Source: UBA4644 sp034933145
GTDB taxonomy: Bacteria > Bacillota > Clostridia > Oscillospirales > Butyricicoccaceae
Assembly: GCA_034933145.1 (NCBI GenBank)
Contig: JAYFOA010000001.1
Coordinates: 26,847 to 90,846 of the forward strand
Direction: 5' to 3'
DNA length: 64,000 bases
The position numbers were made by a program, and so were the translations under genes. Below, piece after piece: positions 35,275-44,461 of this stretch. The notes under the pieces are model-generated. The model searched no databases. It saw nothing but the letters and a program-made list of their open reading frames with translations, and was not told the DNA's origin. Numbering within the stretch: position 1 is the first letter of the stretch; each line of letters begins with the position of its first letter.

Positions 35275-35302
35275 ATTATAACAGGTTTTCTTTTGATGTC
35301 AA
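35275..35302 (-). promoter_or_regulatory. sigma-A promoter of the fatty-acid operon
   Basis: On the minus strand TTGACA (35297-35302), a 16-bp spacer and TATAAT (35275-35280). Both boxes are perfect consensus. Confidence 0.9.
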
Positions 35303-35327
35303 TTCTGAGATTTATTAAGAATCTATG

Positions 35328-35903
35328 TCACGGCAAATCGAATTCCCTGTCAATCGAGCATCGGACCATCTCCAAATTCAATCCATTATATTCCAATTCT
35401 CCGTTATCGAACATCAGCGCGGCACCGTAAATCAATGAGCGCACAATATAGGTTTTTCTTTTTTCGGCGTCTGCGGCAATGCCATAATCCGCACAATATC
35501 TCCGGATCAATCTACGGGCCGTATTGCTCAGTTGGGTTCGAAGCTTTTCATACTCACTGTCAAATTCGTCATCTTTGGACATGATGATTGAGCGGAAATA
35601 CGGCTTTTCCAACAAAAATTTCACATAGTCAAGGCATATCTCCAGAATCTGTTCCCGTATATCACCGGAGTAGGTCTCTAAAATTTTCTGCTGCCGCTCA
35701 CTCCACTGAAGGTTGATATATTCGATAATCGCAGCGACGTAGCTTTGACGATCTTTAAAATGCCGGTAGGGCGCAGCGCAGGATACACCGCATTCGGCCG
35801 CGACCCGACGCATGGAAAAATTTTGAAGCCCATATTGATTGATCTCACGGATGCCCGCCAGGATCAGTCGTTCGCGAACACTCTTCGGACGTACTTCTGC
35901 CAT
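35328..35903 (-). CDS. TetR/AcrR-family transcriptional regulator
   Basis: 191 residues. The N-terminal HTH has AGIREINQYGLQNFSMRRVAAECGVS followed by the APYRHFKDRQSYVAA segment typical of TetR. The C-terminal ligand domain (about 70-191) has no named match. The gene lies in line with and just upstream of the fatty-acid operon, 25 bases before its -35 box. It is the natural candidate to bind the palindrome at 35250-35266, possibly sensing an acyl-CoA or acyl-ACP. That link is inference. FapR and FabT genes are not in the window. Confidence 0.85.
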   Translation of the reverse strand: MAEVRPKSVRERLILAGIREINQYGLQNFSMRRVAAECGVSCAAPYRHFKDRQSYVAAIIEYINLQWSERQQKILETYSGDIREQILEICLDYVKFLLEKPYFRSIIMSKDDEFDSEYEKLRTQLSNTARRLIRRYCADYGIAADAEKRKTYIVRSLIYGAALMFDNGELEYNGLNLEMVRCSIDREFDLP

Positions 35904-36314
35904 TCTGCTCTTCCCGCCTTTTCAAAATTTAATATAATATATATAATTTTTACATATTTTTCGCAATAAATCAAGATGATCTCTGTTCTGTCCGTCGGGC
36001 GATCGGTCTATTTATTACGATCATGAGCCCTCGTGCACAATATGGAATCCCTGCGGCCCCATGCAAAATATCTGGCGGCGGCGAAAATGCCGGGCGGTTG
36101 GCGGTTTGGCCAGATAAGCCTTTCTTATATTTTTCTGCCGCAGGATAAAGCGAAAGGCGCCGCAAAATCAGCTGATTTTACCGCGTCTTTCGTTATATGA
36201 GGAATGCGCATTATTGGTTTCAAAAAGCACTTTACCGGGCGCCGAATTCCGTCGGGGCGACACCTTCCCCGTTTCCAAGCTTTTCTAACCCCGTCCGCAC
36301 ATTACCCGGCGGGG
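35904..36314. other. 411-base intergenic stretch
   Basis: It lies between the TetR gene and the 3' end of the aromatic operon. It holds the long hairpin at 36151-36192 and, directly after aroQ, a weaker GC-rich stem (36289-36293 with 36310-36314 and nearby bases) that may end the operon but has no T-run. No coding frame was supported. Confidence 0.4.
36151..36192. repeat. long imperfect inverted repeat
   Basis: CGAAAG at 36151 pairs with CTTTCG at the right end, and the centre is the perfect palindrome AAAATCAGCTGATTTT; two mismatches lie between. It has no adjacent gene and could be a terminator, a REP-like element or a mobile-element scar. Confidence 0.5.
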
Positions 36315-36755
36315 TCAGTGTCCCCGGTTCAGTTCATGGTACAAAAGCTGAAGCGCATCCAAATATCCCTCAAGCCCCCGGCCTTTGACTGTGGCAATAC
36401 AGGCGTGGCGGATATAGGACACTCTTCGGAATTCTTCCCGCGTATCAGGATCGGAAATATGCACCTCGACTGTCGGAATCCCGACAGCCTTGACCGCGTC
36501 GAGCAGGGCGATGCTCGTATGCGTATAGGCCGCCGGATTGATAATGATGCCGTCGGCTGTGCCATACGCGCCCTGAATCGCGTCCACCAGCGCACCCTCA
36601 TGGTTCGACTGGAAAAAAGTCACTTCGATACCAAGTGCATTCGCCTTCCCATAGAGCTTAACCTTCAGGTCTTCATAGGTCTGCTTTCCGTAGATTTCCG
36701 GCTCCCGCACACCAAGCATGTTTATATTCGGCCCGTTGAGCACAAGTATTTTCAT
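36315..36755 (-). CDS. aroQ: 3-dehydroquinate dehydratase, type II
   Basis: 146 residues. Motifs NGPNINMLGVREPEIYG (with the catalytic Tyr), FFQSNHEGALVDAI and NPAAYTHTSIALLDA are classic type II AroQ. It removes water from 3-dehydroquinate, the third shikimate step. The ATG at 36755 has GGAGGAATTT upstream and overlaps the aroEK end. It is the last gene of the operon. Confidence 0.96.
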   Translation of the reverse strand: MKILVLNGPNINMLGVREPEIYGKQTYEDLKVKLYGKANALGIEVTFFQSNHEGALVDAIQGAYGTADGIIINPAAYTHTSIALLDAVKAVGIPTVEVHISDPDTREEFRRVSYIRHACIATVKGRGLEGYLDALQLLYHELNRGH

Positions 36756-37984
36756 GATAAAAATTCCTCCCATATGACCGCGGCAGTATCCTCGGGGCGC
36801 AGGCGATTTTCCACACAGGCATCACGGAACCGGCAATAGGCCGGAAGCCGCTCCTTGTACATTTTCGCAAGGTCGGTCCCCTGTGACAGCGGGCGGCCTT
36901 CGCGGGAAAGCAGCGAAATATCCCGTTCCAAATGGAAAATTCGTCCGTTCCGACGCAGGGGCCGGTAGTTGCGCTCGTCCTTGACTGCGCCGCCACCCAC
37001 GGAGATAATAACCCCGCGCTTTTGTCCGGCATCTGCGATGGTTTCACGTTCAATCCGGCGAAATCCTTCCTCTCCGCTTTCCGCAAAGATCTCAGGAATT
37101 GGAATGCCGGCCGCTTTTTCGATCTCCGTATCCGTATCGATCAGCACCCGTCCCGTCAGCTTCGCCAAGGCGGCGCCGACTGTGCTTTTCCCGCATCCGG
37201 GCATGCCGATCAGTACGATATTCTCCGTGTCGGCACGGAGCTTTTTGTATATTCGGCCGTTCTCGGCGTCGTCTATGCACCGGTCAAAAAACAGCTCCTC
37301 CGCCGCTTTGGCCTGCGCCACCAACATCGAAAGTCCGTTGACGCTTTGAATCCCCAGCGCTTCGGCCTGAAGCAGCAGCCCGGTGCGTGCCGGATTGAAA
37401 ATAAGGTCGATGACCCCTTTGCACCCGGGAAATGTCCGCAGATCGACGGGGGCTGCGTCTGTATCCGGATACATGCCGACCGGCGTCGCATTGACCAGTA
37501 CTTCGGCATCCCGGTGACGATATAAATTCCCATAGTTGTTTTCCCCGCCGCGGGAGATGACCACGATTTCCGCCGCGCCGAGCTTTCCGGCCATATACTG
37601 TACCGTAAGTGACGCGCCGCCGCTGCCGAGCACCAGCACTTTTCTGCCGCTAAAATTGATTCCGGACATCAAGACCTGATATGCAAAGCCGTATGCGTCG
37701 GTATTGAAGCCATGCAGCCGGCCGTCGCCTTTGCGAACAAGGGTGTTTACGCTGCCGATGGCCAGTGCTTCGGGGGAAAGCGTGCCGCAGTATTTTATAA
37801 CTTCGCGCTTATACGGTATGGTCACATTCAGGCCGCCAATATCGTCCCGCCGGAAGAACTCCGTCAGCTGTTCGGGTTCAAGCTCAATCAGCCGATAACC
37901 GGCATTGCCCAGCGCCCGATGGATCGGCACCGAATAGCTGTGGCCCAGTTTGCGGCCCAGCAGGCCGTAAATCCTGTCCGCCAT
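36752..37984 (-). CDS. aroEK: shikimate dehydrogenase - shikimate kinase fusion
   Basis: 410 residues in two domains. Residues 1-245 are AroE (YGLLGRKLGHSYSVPIHRAL, the substrate Lys in NVTIPYKREV, NADP loop VLGSGGASLTV, NATPVGMYP). Residues about 255-410 are AroK (Walker A LIGMPGCGKSTVGAALA, DTDTEIE, SVGGGAVKD). It performs two consecutive steps: dehydroshikimate to shikimate to shikimate-3-phosphate. The ATG at 37984 is placed 8 nt after GAGG, rather than the ATG two codons earlier. It overlaps aroQ by 4 nt. Confidence 0.94.
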   Translation of the reverse strand: MADRIYGLLGRKLGHSYSVPIHRALGNAGYRLIELEPEQLTEFFRRDDIGGLNVTIPYKREVIKYCGTLSPEALAIGSVNTLVRKGDGRLHGFNTDAYGFAYQVLMSGINFSGRKVLVLGSGGASLTVQYMAGKLGAAEIVVISRGGENNYGNLYRHRDAEVLVNATPVGMYPDTDAAPVDLRTFPGCKGVIDLIFNPARTGLLLQAEALGIQSVNGLSMLVAQAKAAEELFFDRCIDDAENGRIYKKLRADTENIVLIGMPGCGKSTVGAALAKLTGRVLIDTDTEIEKAAGIPIPEIFAESGEEGFRRIERETIADAGQKRGVIISVGGGAVKDERNYRPLRRNGRIFHLERDISLLSREGRPLSQGTDLAKMYKERLPAYCRFRDACVENRLRPEDTAAVIWEEFLS

Positions 37985-37986
37985 GA

Positions 37987-39123
37987 TCATACCTCTTCGT
38001 AATTTCCGAGAAAGACAAAGGTTTCGCTGCTGCGCTCAAGATCTTCCAGCATAGGCATGACGCCCGACTCGCGCACGGACGCTTCCAGGTCAACAAAGAA
38101 GATAAATTCAAAATTCCGTCCGGTGACGGGGCAGCTTTCCAGCTTGCTCATATTGATCCCAAGGATCGCCGGCTTTGAAAGCAGGTCATGCAGCGCCCCC
38201 GGCTTATTGTCACAGGCGAGAATGAGGCTCATCCGATTAGCTCCGCCATAGATCATGGGTGCTTTTGTGCTGCAGATGAACCGGGTATAGTTGTTCTCGC
38301 TGTCCTGCACGGCGTCGGACAGGACGGACAGACCGTACAGCTCGGCGCAGGCATGGGAGGAAAGCGCGGCCACATGGGGATCTTTCGATTCCGAAACCAT
38401 CTTTGCGGCCAGCGCGGTGTTCCCGCAGGGGATGACCTTGACGTCTTTGAGCGACGACAGAAACCGGCCGCACTGGGTGATGGCCTGTTCGTGTGAATAG
38501 ATCTCCCGCAGATCGGACAGCGCGGTCCCGGGCTTTGCCAGAAGCTCGTGCCGAATACACAGCTTTGTGCTGCGAACAACGGAAAATTTCCGGTTCTGCA
38601 GCAGCCGATATACCGTTCGGACCGATCCGCCCGAGCTGTTTTCTATCGGCAGAACACCGTAGGTACAGAGGCCGGATTCCACGGCATCAAATACCGCATC
38701 AAACGTCTTTACATAAACAATGTTGCCGCGTGTAAACAGCTTTTCGCAGGCAGCCTGGGAGTTCGATCCCTCGATCCCCTGACACGCGACGGTGCCGCCG
38801 CGTGGAAAGACCGTATCGCCGGCCGCGAGGGCCTGCTCTATCTGCGTCCTCACCTTTGACGGCGCATGCAAAAGCGTACTTTGCCTTGATTTTGAAAGCT
38901 TCATCAATGCCGAAAAAAGGTAGTAGGCATACGGCTCCATTTCACCGGATTTCTCAGAAACTTTTGACAGGATCTCGCGCTCCCGCTGTGAGTCGAAGAT
39001 CGGCAGGCCATGGCTTTCCTTGTATGCGGCGACCTCACCGGCCAGCTCCATCCGCTCAAGGAAGAGCGACAACAGCCGGTCATCAATCTGATCCAGCTTG
39101 CTTCTGACTTCAGAAATTTCCAT
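37987..39123 (-). CDS. pheA: bifunctional chorismate mutase / prephenate dehydratase
   Basis: 378 residues. An N-terminal AroQ-type chorismate mutase (about 1-85, LDQIDDRLLSLFLERMELAGEVAAYKESHG) is followed by a prephenate dehydratase domain (about 105-280) and a C-terminal ACT domain (DNKPGALHDLLSKPAILGINMSKLES region). The ACT motif usually read ESRP is ESCP here, which may change Phe feedback. It makes phenylpyruvate from chorismate. The ATG at 39123 follows GAGGAGGGC and overlaps aroC by 14 nt. Confidence 0.95.
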   Translation of the reverse strand: MEISEVRSKLDQIDDRLLSLFLERMELAGEVAAYKESHGLPIFDSQREREILSKVSEKSGEMEPYAYYLFSALMKLSKSRQSTLLHAPSKVRTQIEQALAAGDTVFPRGGTVACQGIEGSNSQAACEKLFTRGNIVYVKTFDAVFDAVESGLCTYGVLPIENSSGGSVRTVYRLLQNRKFSVVRSTKLCIRHELLAKPGTALSDLREIYSHEQAITQCGRFLSSLKDVKVIPCGNTALAAKMVSESKDPHVAALSSHACAELYGLSVLSDAVQDSENNYTRFICSTKAPMIYGGANRMSLILACDNKPGALHDLLSKPAILGINMSKLESCPVTGRNFEFIFFVDLEASVRESGVMPMLEDLERSSETFVFLGNYEEV

Positions 39124-40210
39124 AGTAAACGCCCTCCTCAAGCAAAAGGTCCAGAAGCACGACGGCGGTCACTGCTTCCAGTACCGGTACCGCCCGGTGG
39201 GCGATACAGGGGTCGTGCCGGCCTTGAATGGCTATCTTCGTCTCCTCCCTGCGCGACAGGCTTACCGTAGTCTGCGCCCGCCCGATAGAGGGGGTCGGCT
39301 TGATCGCCGCGCGAAACACCACCGGCATGCCGTCGGTAATACCGCCGAGAATGCCGCCGCAGTGATTGGTCACCGTGGCGATATTTCCGCTTTCGTCGAT
39401 GCAGAACGGATCGTTGCCGTTTGATCCGTTCATCTGCGCGCAGGCAAAACCGGCGCCGAATTCGACTCCCTTGACGGCGGGCACGCCGAACACCGCCGCG
39501 GCAAGACGGCTTTCGACGCCGCCGAACAGGGGACCGCCCAGGCCCGCCGGCAGCCCGACCGCAGCACACTCGATCGTTCCGCCGACTGAATCGGACGCCG
39601 CGGCAGCCGCCAGGATGACTTCCTGCATTTTTAGTCCCTTTCCGTCGTTGATGACCGGAAAGGGTTTCCGCGCGATCTCATTAAACAGCTGCTCGTCCGG
39701 CCGAAGCGGAAACGCAGCGTCAAAAACCGTGCCGATGGAGGAAAGGTGCGCACCGACAAAGATCCCCCGGCGGGCCAGTATCTGTTTTGCAATGCCGCCG
39801 GCGATGCAGAGCGGTGCGGTCAGGCGTCCGGAAAAATGCCCGCCGCCGCTCATATCCGCACGTCCGCCCCACTTTACCCAGGCGGTATAGTCCGCGTGGG
39901 CGGGACGGGGCGTGTCGCTCAGCCCGGAATAGTCGGCGGAGCGGACATCCTTATTTTCAATGATGGCGCACAGCGGGCCTGCACAGGTAATGCCGTCCCG
40001 TAATCCCGAAAGAAAAATCGGGATGTCCGCCTCACTTCTGGCTGTGGAAACGGCGTCCTTTCCGGGGCGGCGTCTGGCCAGAAAGCGCTGGAGTTCCTCC
40101 GTATCGATCGGCTCTCCGGCCGGAAGTCCGTCGATGTTTACGCCAATTGCCCTGCCGTGCGACTGGCCGAAGACAGAGACGATCAGGCGTTTTCCGAATT
40201 CAGAGGACAT
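39110..40210 (-). CDS. aroC: chorismate synthase
   Basis: 366 residues. It has the family motifs SVFGQSHGRAIGVNIDGLP at the start, RADMSGGGHFSGRLTAP near residue 120, and the FMN-linked CGGILGGITDGMPVVFRAA-like region near residue 285. It converts EPSP to chorismate and needs reduced FMN. GGGAGGGAAAG precedes the ATG at 40210. It overlaps both aroA and pheA. Confidence 0.95.
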   Translation of the reverse strand: MSSEFGKRLIVSVFGQSHGRAIGVNIDGLPAGEPIDTEELQRFLARRRPGKDAVSTARSEADIPIFLSGLRDGITCAGPLCAIIENKDVRSADYSGLSDTPRPAHADYTAWVKWGGRADMSGGGHFSGRLTAPLCIAGGIAKQILARRGIFVGAHLSSIGTVFDAAFPLRPDEQLFNEIARKPFPVINDGKGLKMQEVILAAAAASDSVGGTIECAAVGLPAGLGGPLFGGVESRLAAAVFGVPAVKGVEFGAGFACAQMNGSNGNDPFCIDESGNIATVTNHCGGILGGITDGMPVVFRAAIKPTPSIGRAQTTVSLSRREETKIAIQGRHDPCIAHRAVPVLEAVTAVVLLDLLLEEGVYYGNF

Positions 40211-41453
40211 TTGCTTTCCCTCCCAGTTTTGCATAATCACTGAAAAATGCCGGATACGATTTATTTACAGCATCGGCCCCCAGGATGGTTACCGCCCGGG
40301 GACAGATACTTCCGGCAACCGCGGCCGCCATCACAATCCGGTGGTCATGAAAGCTGTCGACGGTTCCGCCGGTCAGCTTTCCGCCGGTCACCGCCAGCCC
40401 GTCGGGAAAAGCTTCTGCCTTTCCGCCCAGCGAACCGATTATAGCGGCGGTCGACGCCAGCCGGTCACTCTCCTTGTGCCGCAGACGCTCACCGCCTGTA
40501 AACCGGGTCTTTCCCTGCGCGCAGGCCGCAACAACGGCGAGTACGGGCAGCAGATCAGGCACCTCTGCCAAATCGATTTCACAGCCGCGGAGCTCAGCCG
40601 GTGCCACGGTGACCTGTGCCGGACCGACGGCCACGCCCGCCCCAAAGCGCTGTAAAAGCATGGTGATGGCCCGATCGCCCTGTGGGGAGTCCGGATCAAG
40701 CCCGGTCACCGTCACCGGCGCCCCAATGGCACCGGCCGCAAGAAAAAAGGCGGCGTTGGACCAATCTCCGTCTACCGAAATGCGGGCGGGCGAGCAAAGC
40801 GCCTTTGGCCCGGAAACCGTATATCTCCCCTCTGCGCACGCAATATTGACCCCAAATCGTGCAAGGGCGGAAAGTGTCATGTCCACATAGCCGCAGGATA
40901 CCAGCTTTGACGAAAGCCGGACGGCAGCGTCCTGCGCCAGCACCGGCAAAGCCAGCAGCAGTCCCGTGAGATACTGGGAGCTGACGCTGCCGGAAATATC
41001 GAACTCTCCGCCGGTCAGCCTGCCGGCGGTTTCAAAGGGCAGGCAGTCGGCGCTGAACGAAACACCATGCCGGCGCATGAGATCCGTAAGTTCCACCACC
41101 GGCCGCTCCGGCAGTCGTCCGCCGCCCGTAAACCGCGCTTTTTCACACAGCGCCGCGGCCACCGGAAGCAAAAAGCGCAGGGTGGATCCGCTCTCCCGGC
41201 AGTCCAGCAGCGGATCAGAAGGCGCCTTGCCGATCGGTGTTACCGTGATGGTATCCCCGGTTCTTTTTATCTCCGCACCCAGCGCCGTAAGGCAGCCGAT
41301 GGTCGCGTCGATATCATCCGACGAGGACGAGAGCTGCAGTGCGGTCGGCTCGTCTGCCAGCGCCGCGCAGATCAGCAAACGATGCGCCGCGGATTTTGAG
41401 GGAATCGCCGGTACGCTGCCTGACAAGGACGACGGGGCAATAACAATGTCCAT
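40200..41453 (-). CDS. aroA: 5-enolpyruvylshikimate-3-phosphate synthase
   Basis: 417 residues. SLSGSVPAIPSKSAAHRLLICAAL carries the conserved Lys and Ser of the phosphate site, SGSTLRFLLPVAA near residue 87 and SNAAFFLAAGAIGAP near residue 235 follow. It joins PEP and shikimate-3-phosphate. The SKSAAHR form (instead of GxNA-type) resembles divergent class II-like EPSP synthases; glyphosate response cannot be read reliably. ATG at 41453 lies 2 bases after the aroB stop. Confidence 0.93.
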   Translation of the reverse strand: MDIVIAPSSLSGSVPAIPSKSAAHRLLICAALADEPTALQLSSSSDDIDATIGCLTALGAEIKRTGDTITVTPIGKAPSDPLLDCRESGSTLRFLLPVAAALCEKARFTGGGRLPERPVVELTDLMRRHGVSFSADCLPFETAGRLTGGEFDISGSVSSQYLTGLLLALPVLAQDAAVRLSSKLVSCGYVDMTLSALARFGVNIACAEGRYTVSGPKALCSPARISVDGDWSNAAFFLAAGAIGAPVTVTGLDPDSPQGDRAITMLLQRFGAGVAVGPAQVTVAPAELRGCEIDLAEVPDLLPVLAVVAACAQGKTRFTGGERLRHKESDRLASTAAIIGSLGGKAEAFPDGLAVTGGKLTGGTVDSFHDHRIVMAAAVAGSICPRAVTILGADAVNKSYPAFFSDYAKLGGKANVL

Positions 41454-41454
41454 A

Positions 41455-42522
41455 TTACCTATCCCCCAGTCCCGCGCCGATAAAGGAGACCAGCCCGGCA
41501 ACAGGCATCTGCATCAACCGGCAGCGGCCGATGGCCCCCGGGATTACAAGCGTGATTTCATCCCCGGCCCGCTTTTTGTCAGACAGTGCTGCGGCGGCAA
41601 GCGCCTCCGCCGAAAAGTCCGTCCCCGTGGGCAGCCCGTTCCGGATCAGCGCTTTTTCGATCCGCCCAGCGATAGGCACATCGCTGAGGCCCAGCCTGTC
41701 GGCTGCGCGGGCGATGACCGCCATCCCCGCGGCGACAGCATGTCCATGAGGAATGGCATAACCGCTGCATTTTTCAATGGCGTGGCCAACCGTATGCCCA
41801 AGGTTAAGGGTCTTGCGGATCCCGCATTCCAACGTATCCGTTTCCACGATTCGCCCCTTGAATGCGACGCACTGTTCGATGATTTCCACCGCGGATGAAC
41901 GGACGTCCTGCGTTTCAAAAATTGAAAATAGCGGCTCACCCGACAAAATACCGGTTTTGATAGCCTCCGCCGCACCGTCGGCGAATATGTCGGCTGGCAG
42001 CCGCGCCATGCAATCGGTATCGCAGATCACGGCTTCCGGCTGGACGAACAATCCGGCCAGATTCTTTCCCGCCATAAGGTCGATCCCTGTTTTTCCGCCG
42101 ACCGAGGCGTCGACCGCCGCCAAAAAAGTGGTCGGCACCTGCACATACCGGATCCCGCGCAGATAACATCCCGCCGCAAACCCGGCAAGATCGCCTGTGA
42201 CCCCGCCGCCCAGTGCGACCACAAGATCTGTACGTGTCAGCCGATTTTCCGCAAGAAATTCAAGAATACCCGAGAGCGTATCTATGTTTTTTGAGTGTTC
42301 GCCCGCGGGAAACGAAAAGGCGCTTACGGTGAATCCCGCCTTTCCCAGGCTCTCCTCAACGGTCGTGAGAAAGAGCGTTTTAACCGTTGCATCGGTGATA
42401 ACGACGGTGCGGCAGGGCTGGATGTCCCTTGCCAGGATATCGCCGCAGGCACTGAGGAGTCCGCTCCCGATGGAAACATTATAGCCTTTTCCCGCGTTTA
42501 TCCGGACGGTTTTGATTTCCAC
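41455..42522 (-). CDS. aroB: 3-dehydroquinate synthase
   Basis: 355 residues. NAD and metal motifs are clear: GGGVTGDLAGFAAGCYLRG, QVPTTFLAAVDASVGGKTGID, and the Zn His residues in LNLGHTVGHAIE and IPHGHAVAAGM. It cyclises DAHP to dehydroquinate. The start is GTG at 42522, with CGGGAGGG upstream; a longer frame runs back into tyrA and is rejected. Confidence 0.95.
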   Translation of the reverse strand: MEIKTVRINAGKGYNVSIGSGLLSACGDILARDIQPCRTVVITDATVKTLFLTTVEESLGKAGFTVSAFSFPAGEHSKNIDTLSGILEFLAENRLTRTDLVVALGGGVTGDLAGFAAGCYLRGIRYVQVPTTFLAAVDASVGGKTGIDLMAGKNLAGLFVQPEAVICDTDCMARLPADIFADGAAEAIKTGILSGEPLFSIFETQDVRSSAVEIIEQCVAFKGRIVETDTLECGIRKTLNLGHTVGHAIEKCSGYAIPHGHAVAAGMAVIARAADRLGLSDVPIAGRIEKALIRNGLPTGTDFSAEALAAAALSDKKRAGDEITLVIPGAIGRCRLMQMPVAGLVSFIGAGLGDR

Positions 42523-42523
42523 G

Positions 42524-43360
42524 TCAATTCCCTCCCGAGGTAATTTTCTTCTCTCTTCCGTCCCGCAGCAGTGCGCAGAGCGTTTCGGCGTCCCCGTCCC
42601 GCAGAGCCTCAAGATATTCGCTCAAATGGCCGACCAACAGTTCAAGCTGGTCGGTAAGATAGTCGGAATTGGCCATCATCAGTTCTGTCCACATATCCTC
42701 ATCCAGTCGGGCCACCCGAGTCATATCCTGAAAGCTTCCCGCCGAAAACCCCCGCCGCCGCTGGGCGTCAGGCGACCGGATATAGGCGCTCGAGGTCAGA
42801 TGCGCCAGCTGGGAGGTGTAGGCGATCATCCGGTCATGCTCGTCGGGCGTGGTAAATGTCAGCCCGGAAAAGCCAATGTCGGTAAAAAAGGCTTTCAGCT
42901 TTTCCAGCATCTTCATGTCGGTCCTTTCATCAGGGGTCAGGATCATGGGAGCGCCCGCAAAAAGATTGTCGGATGAGTTGACAAAGCCTCCCCGCTCCCG
43001 ACCTGCCATGGGATGCCCGCCGATATACGAAAAACCAAAGCGTTCGGCAAGCGGCGCGATCGCCGCGCAGACGGCGCGTTTTACACCGCACATATCCACA
43101 AGGATCGTCTGGGAGGAAATGCATGCGCCATGCGCCAGAACCCAATCGATGGTTGCCTGCGGACGAATGGCCGTAAGAATCAGCTCACATGTCCCCAGAT
43201 TATCGTCTGTCAGCGGTTCGTCGATTGCGCCGCAAAGCCGGGCAAACATCATTGTTTCCGGATTGAGATCGATCGCTGCGACCACATGTTGGGTTCGGGT
43301 CTTAATGCTTTTTGCAAGTGAACCGCCAATCAGGCCAAGCCCGATGATGCCGACTTTCAT
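42524..43360 (-). CDS. tyrA: prephenate dehydrogenase
   Basis: 278 residues. The NAD loop GIIGLGLIGGSLAKSI, then GGHPMAGRERGG near residue 126 and the helical TyrA C-terminal domain. It makes 4-hydroxyphenylpyruvate for tyrosine. No ACT domain is attached, so feedback may rest on AroF and on attenuation. The C-terminus ends 1 base before aroB begins; it overlaps aroF by 4 nt. Confidence 0.95.
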   Translation of the reverse strand: MKVGIIGLGLIGGSLAKSIKTRTQHVVAAIDLNPETMMFARLCGAIDEPLTDDNLGTCELILTAIRPQATIDWVLAHGACISSQTILVDMCGVKRAVCAAIAPLAERFGFSYIGGHPMAGRERGGFVNSSDNLFAGAPMILTPDERTDMKMLEKLKAFFTDIGFSGLTFTTPDEHDRMIAYTSQLAHLTSSAYIRSPDAQRRRGFSAGSFQDMTRVARLDEDMWTELMMANSDYLTDQLELLVGHLSEYLEALRDGDAETLCALLRDGREKKITSGGN

Positions 43361-44376
43361 GCCTCTTCCTCCTGCGCTTTGATAAATTCGTGCAGCGTCA
43401 GAAGTCTTTTTGCCAGCGTATCGAACGCCTCCGGCCGAAGTGACTGTTTGCCGTCACACAGTGCGTGCTCGGGATCGTTGTGAACCTCGATCATCAGTCC
43501 GTCCGTGCCGCAGCCTACCGCGGCCATGGAGAGCGGCGCGACAAGCGCCGCATCGCCCGAAGCATGACTCGGATCGACGATGATCGGCAGATGGGTCCGG
43601 CGGCGCAGTACCGGGATGGCTGAAATATCCAACGTATTGCGGGTGTATGTTTCAAAAGTACGTATCCCCCGCTCGCACAGGATCACATTCTTGTTGCCGC
43701 CCGCCATGACATATTCCGCACTCATCAGCCACTCTTCGTAAGTGGTTGACATGCCCCGCTTGATGAGCACCGGCTTGTCTTGTGTCCCCAGCACTTTCAG
43801 CAGGTTAAAGTTCTGGATATTGCGGGCGCCCACCTGAATGACATCCACGTCGTCAAACAACGGAAGCTGAGAAATATCCATAATCTCTGTAACGATAGGA
43901 AGTCCCGTCTCTTTTTTGGCGACGGTCAGAAGGCGGAGGCCCTCTTCGCCAAGCCCCTGGAAGGAATACGGCGAAGTCCTCGGCTTGAACGCGCCGCCGC
44001 GCAGAAAGGTCGCGCCGCTGGCCTTTACCGCCTTTGCGACAGCGACGATTTGGTCTTCTGTCTCGACCGAACACGGCCCGGCCATCAGGGTCAGATTGCC
44101 GCCGCCGATCTGTGTATTCCCCACCGTGATGATGGTATCGTCGGGATGGAATTTACGGTTCGCGTTTTTATACGGCTCCTGAACGCGCTTTACATTATCG
44201 ACGATGTCCAATGCGGAAAGCAGGTCAATATCCAGCGTGGACGTATCGCCGACAAGGCCGAGAATCATCCGGGATGTGCCTGCGGAGACATGTACCTGCA
44301 GCCCCTTGTCCTGAAGCCAGGCCATCAGGCTTTCCAGTTGGCCTTTATTCGGGTTTTCTTTCAGTATAACAATCAT
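43357..44376 (-). CDS. aroF: DAHP synthase, type I-beta with ferredoxin-like domain
   Basis: 339 residues. An N-terminal ferredoxin-like regulatory domain (about 1-70, MIVILKENPNKGQLESLMAW) precedes the KDO8PS-like barrel (AGPCSVETEDQ, FKPRTSPYSFQGLGEEGL, IVDPSHASGD). Such a domain confers feedback inhibition by Phe/Tyr in the Thermotoga-type enzymes. It is the committing step from PEP and erythrose-4-phosphate. It is the first enzyme gene after the Phe/Tyr attenuator, 19 bases past the terminator arm region. Confidence 0.96.
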   Translation of the reverse strand: MIVILKENPNKGQLESLMAWLQDKGLQVHVSAGTSRMILGLVGDTSTLDIDLLSALDIVDNVKRVQEPYKNANRKFHPDDTIITVGNTQIGGGNLTLMAGPCSVETEDQIVAVAKAVKASGATFLRGGAFKPRTSPYSFQGLGEEGLRLLTVAKKETGLPIVTEIMDISQLPLFDDVDVIQVGARNIQNFNLLKVLGTQDKPVLIKRGMSTTYEEWLMSAEYVMAGGNKNVILCERGIRTFETYTRNTLDISAIPVLRRRTHLPIIVDPSHASGDAALVAPLSMAAVGCGTDGLMIEVHNDPEHALCDGKQSLRPEAFDTLAKRLLTLHEFIKAQEEEA

Positions 44377-44403
44377 TTGTCGGTCGTTCCTTCCAATGGA
44401 TTT

Positions 44404-44442
44404 TAAAATATAAAAAGCCCGCAGTCGGTTTGACCGCGGGCT
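44404..44442 (-). terminator. attenuator terminator before aroF
   Basis: On the minus strand AGCCCGC (44436-44442) pairs with GCGGGCT (44416-44422), extended by GGTC/GACT inside, then TTTTTATATTTT. It lies between the leader peptide stop and aroF. Confidence 0.9.
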
Positions 44443-44461
44443 AATCTACAATGAATCGGGG

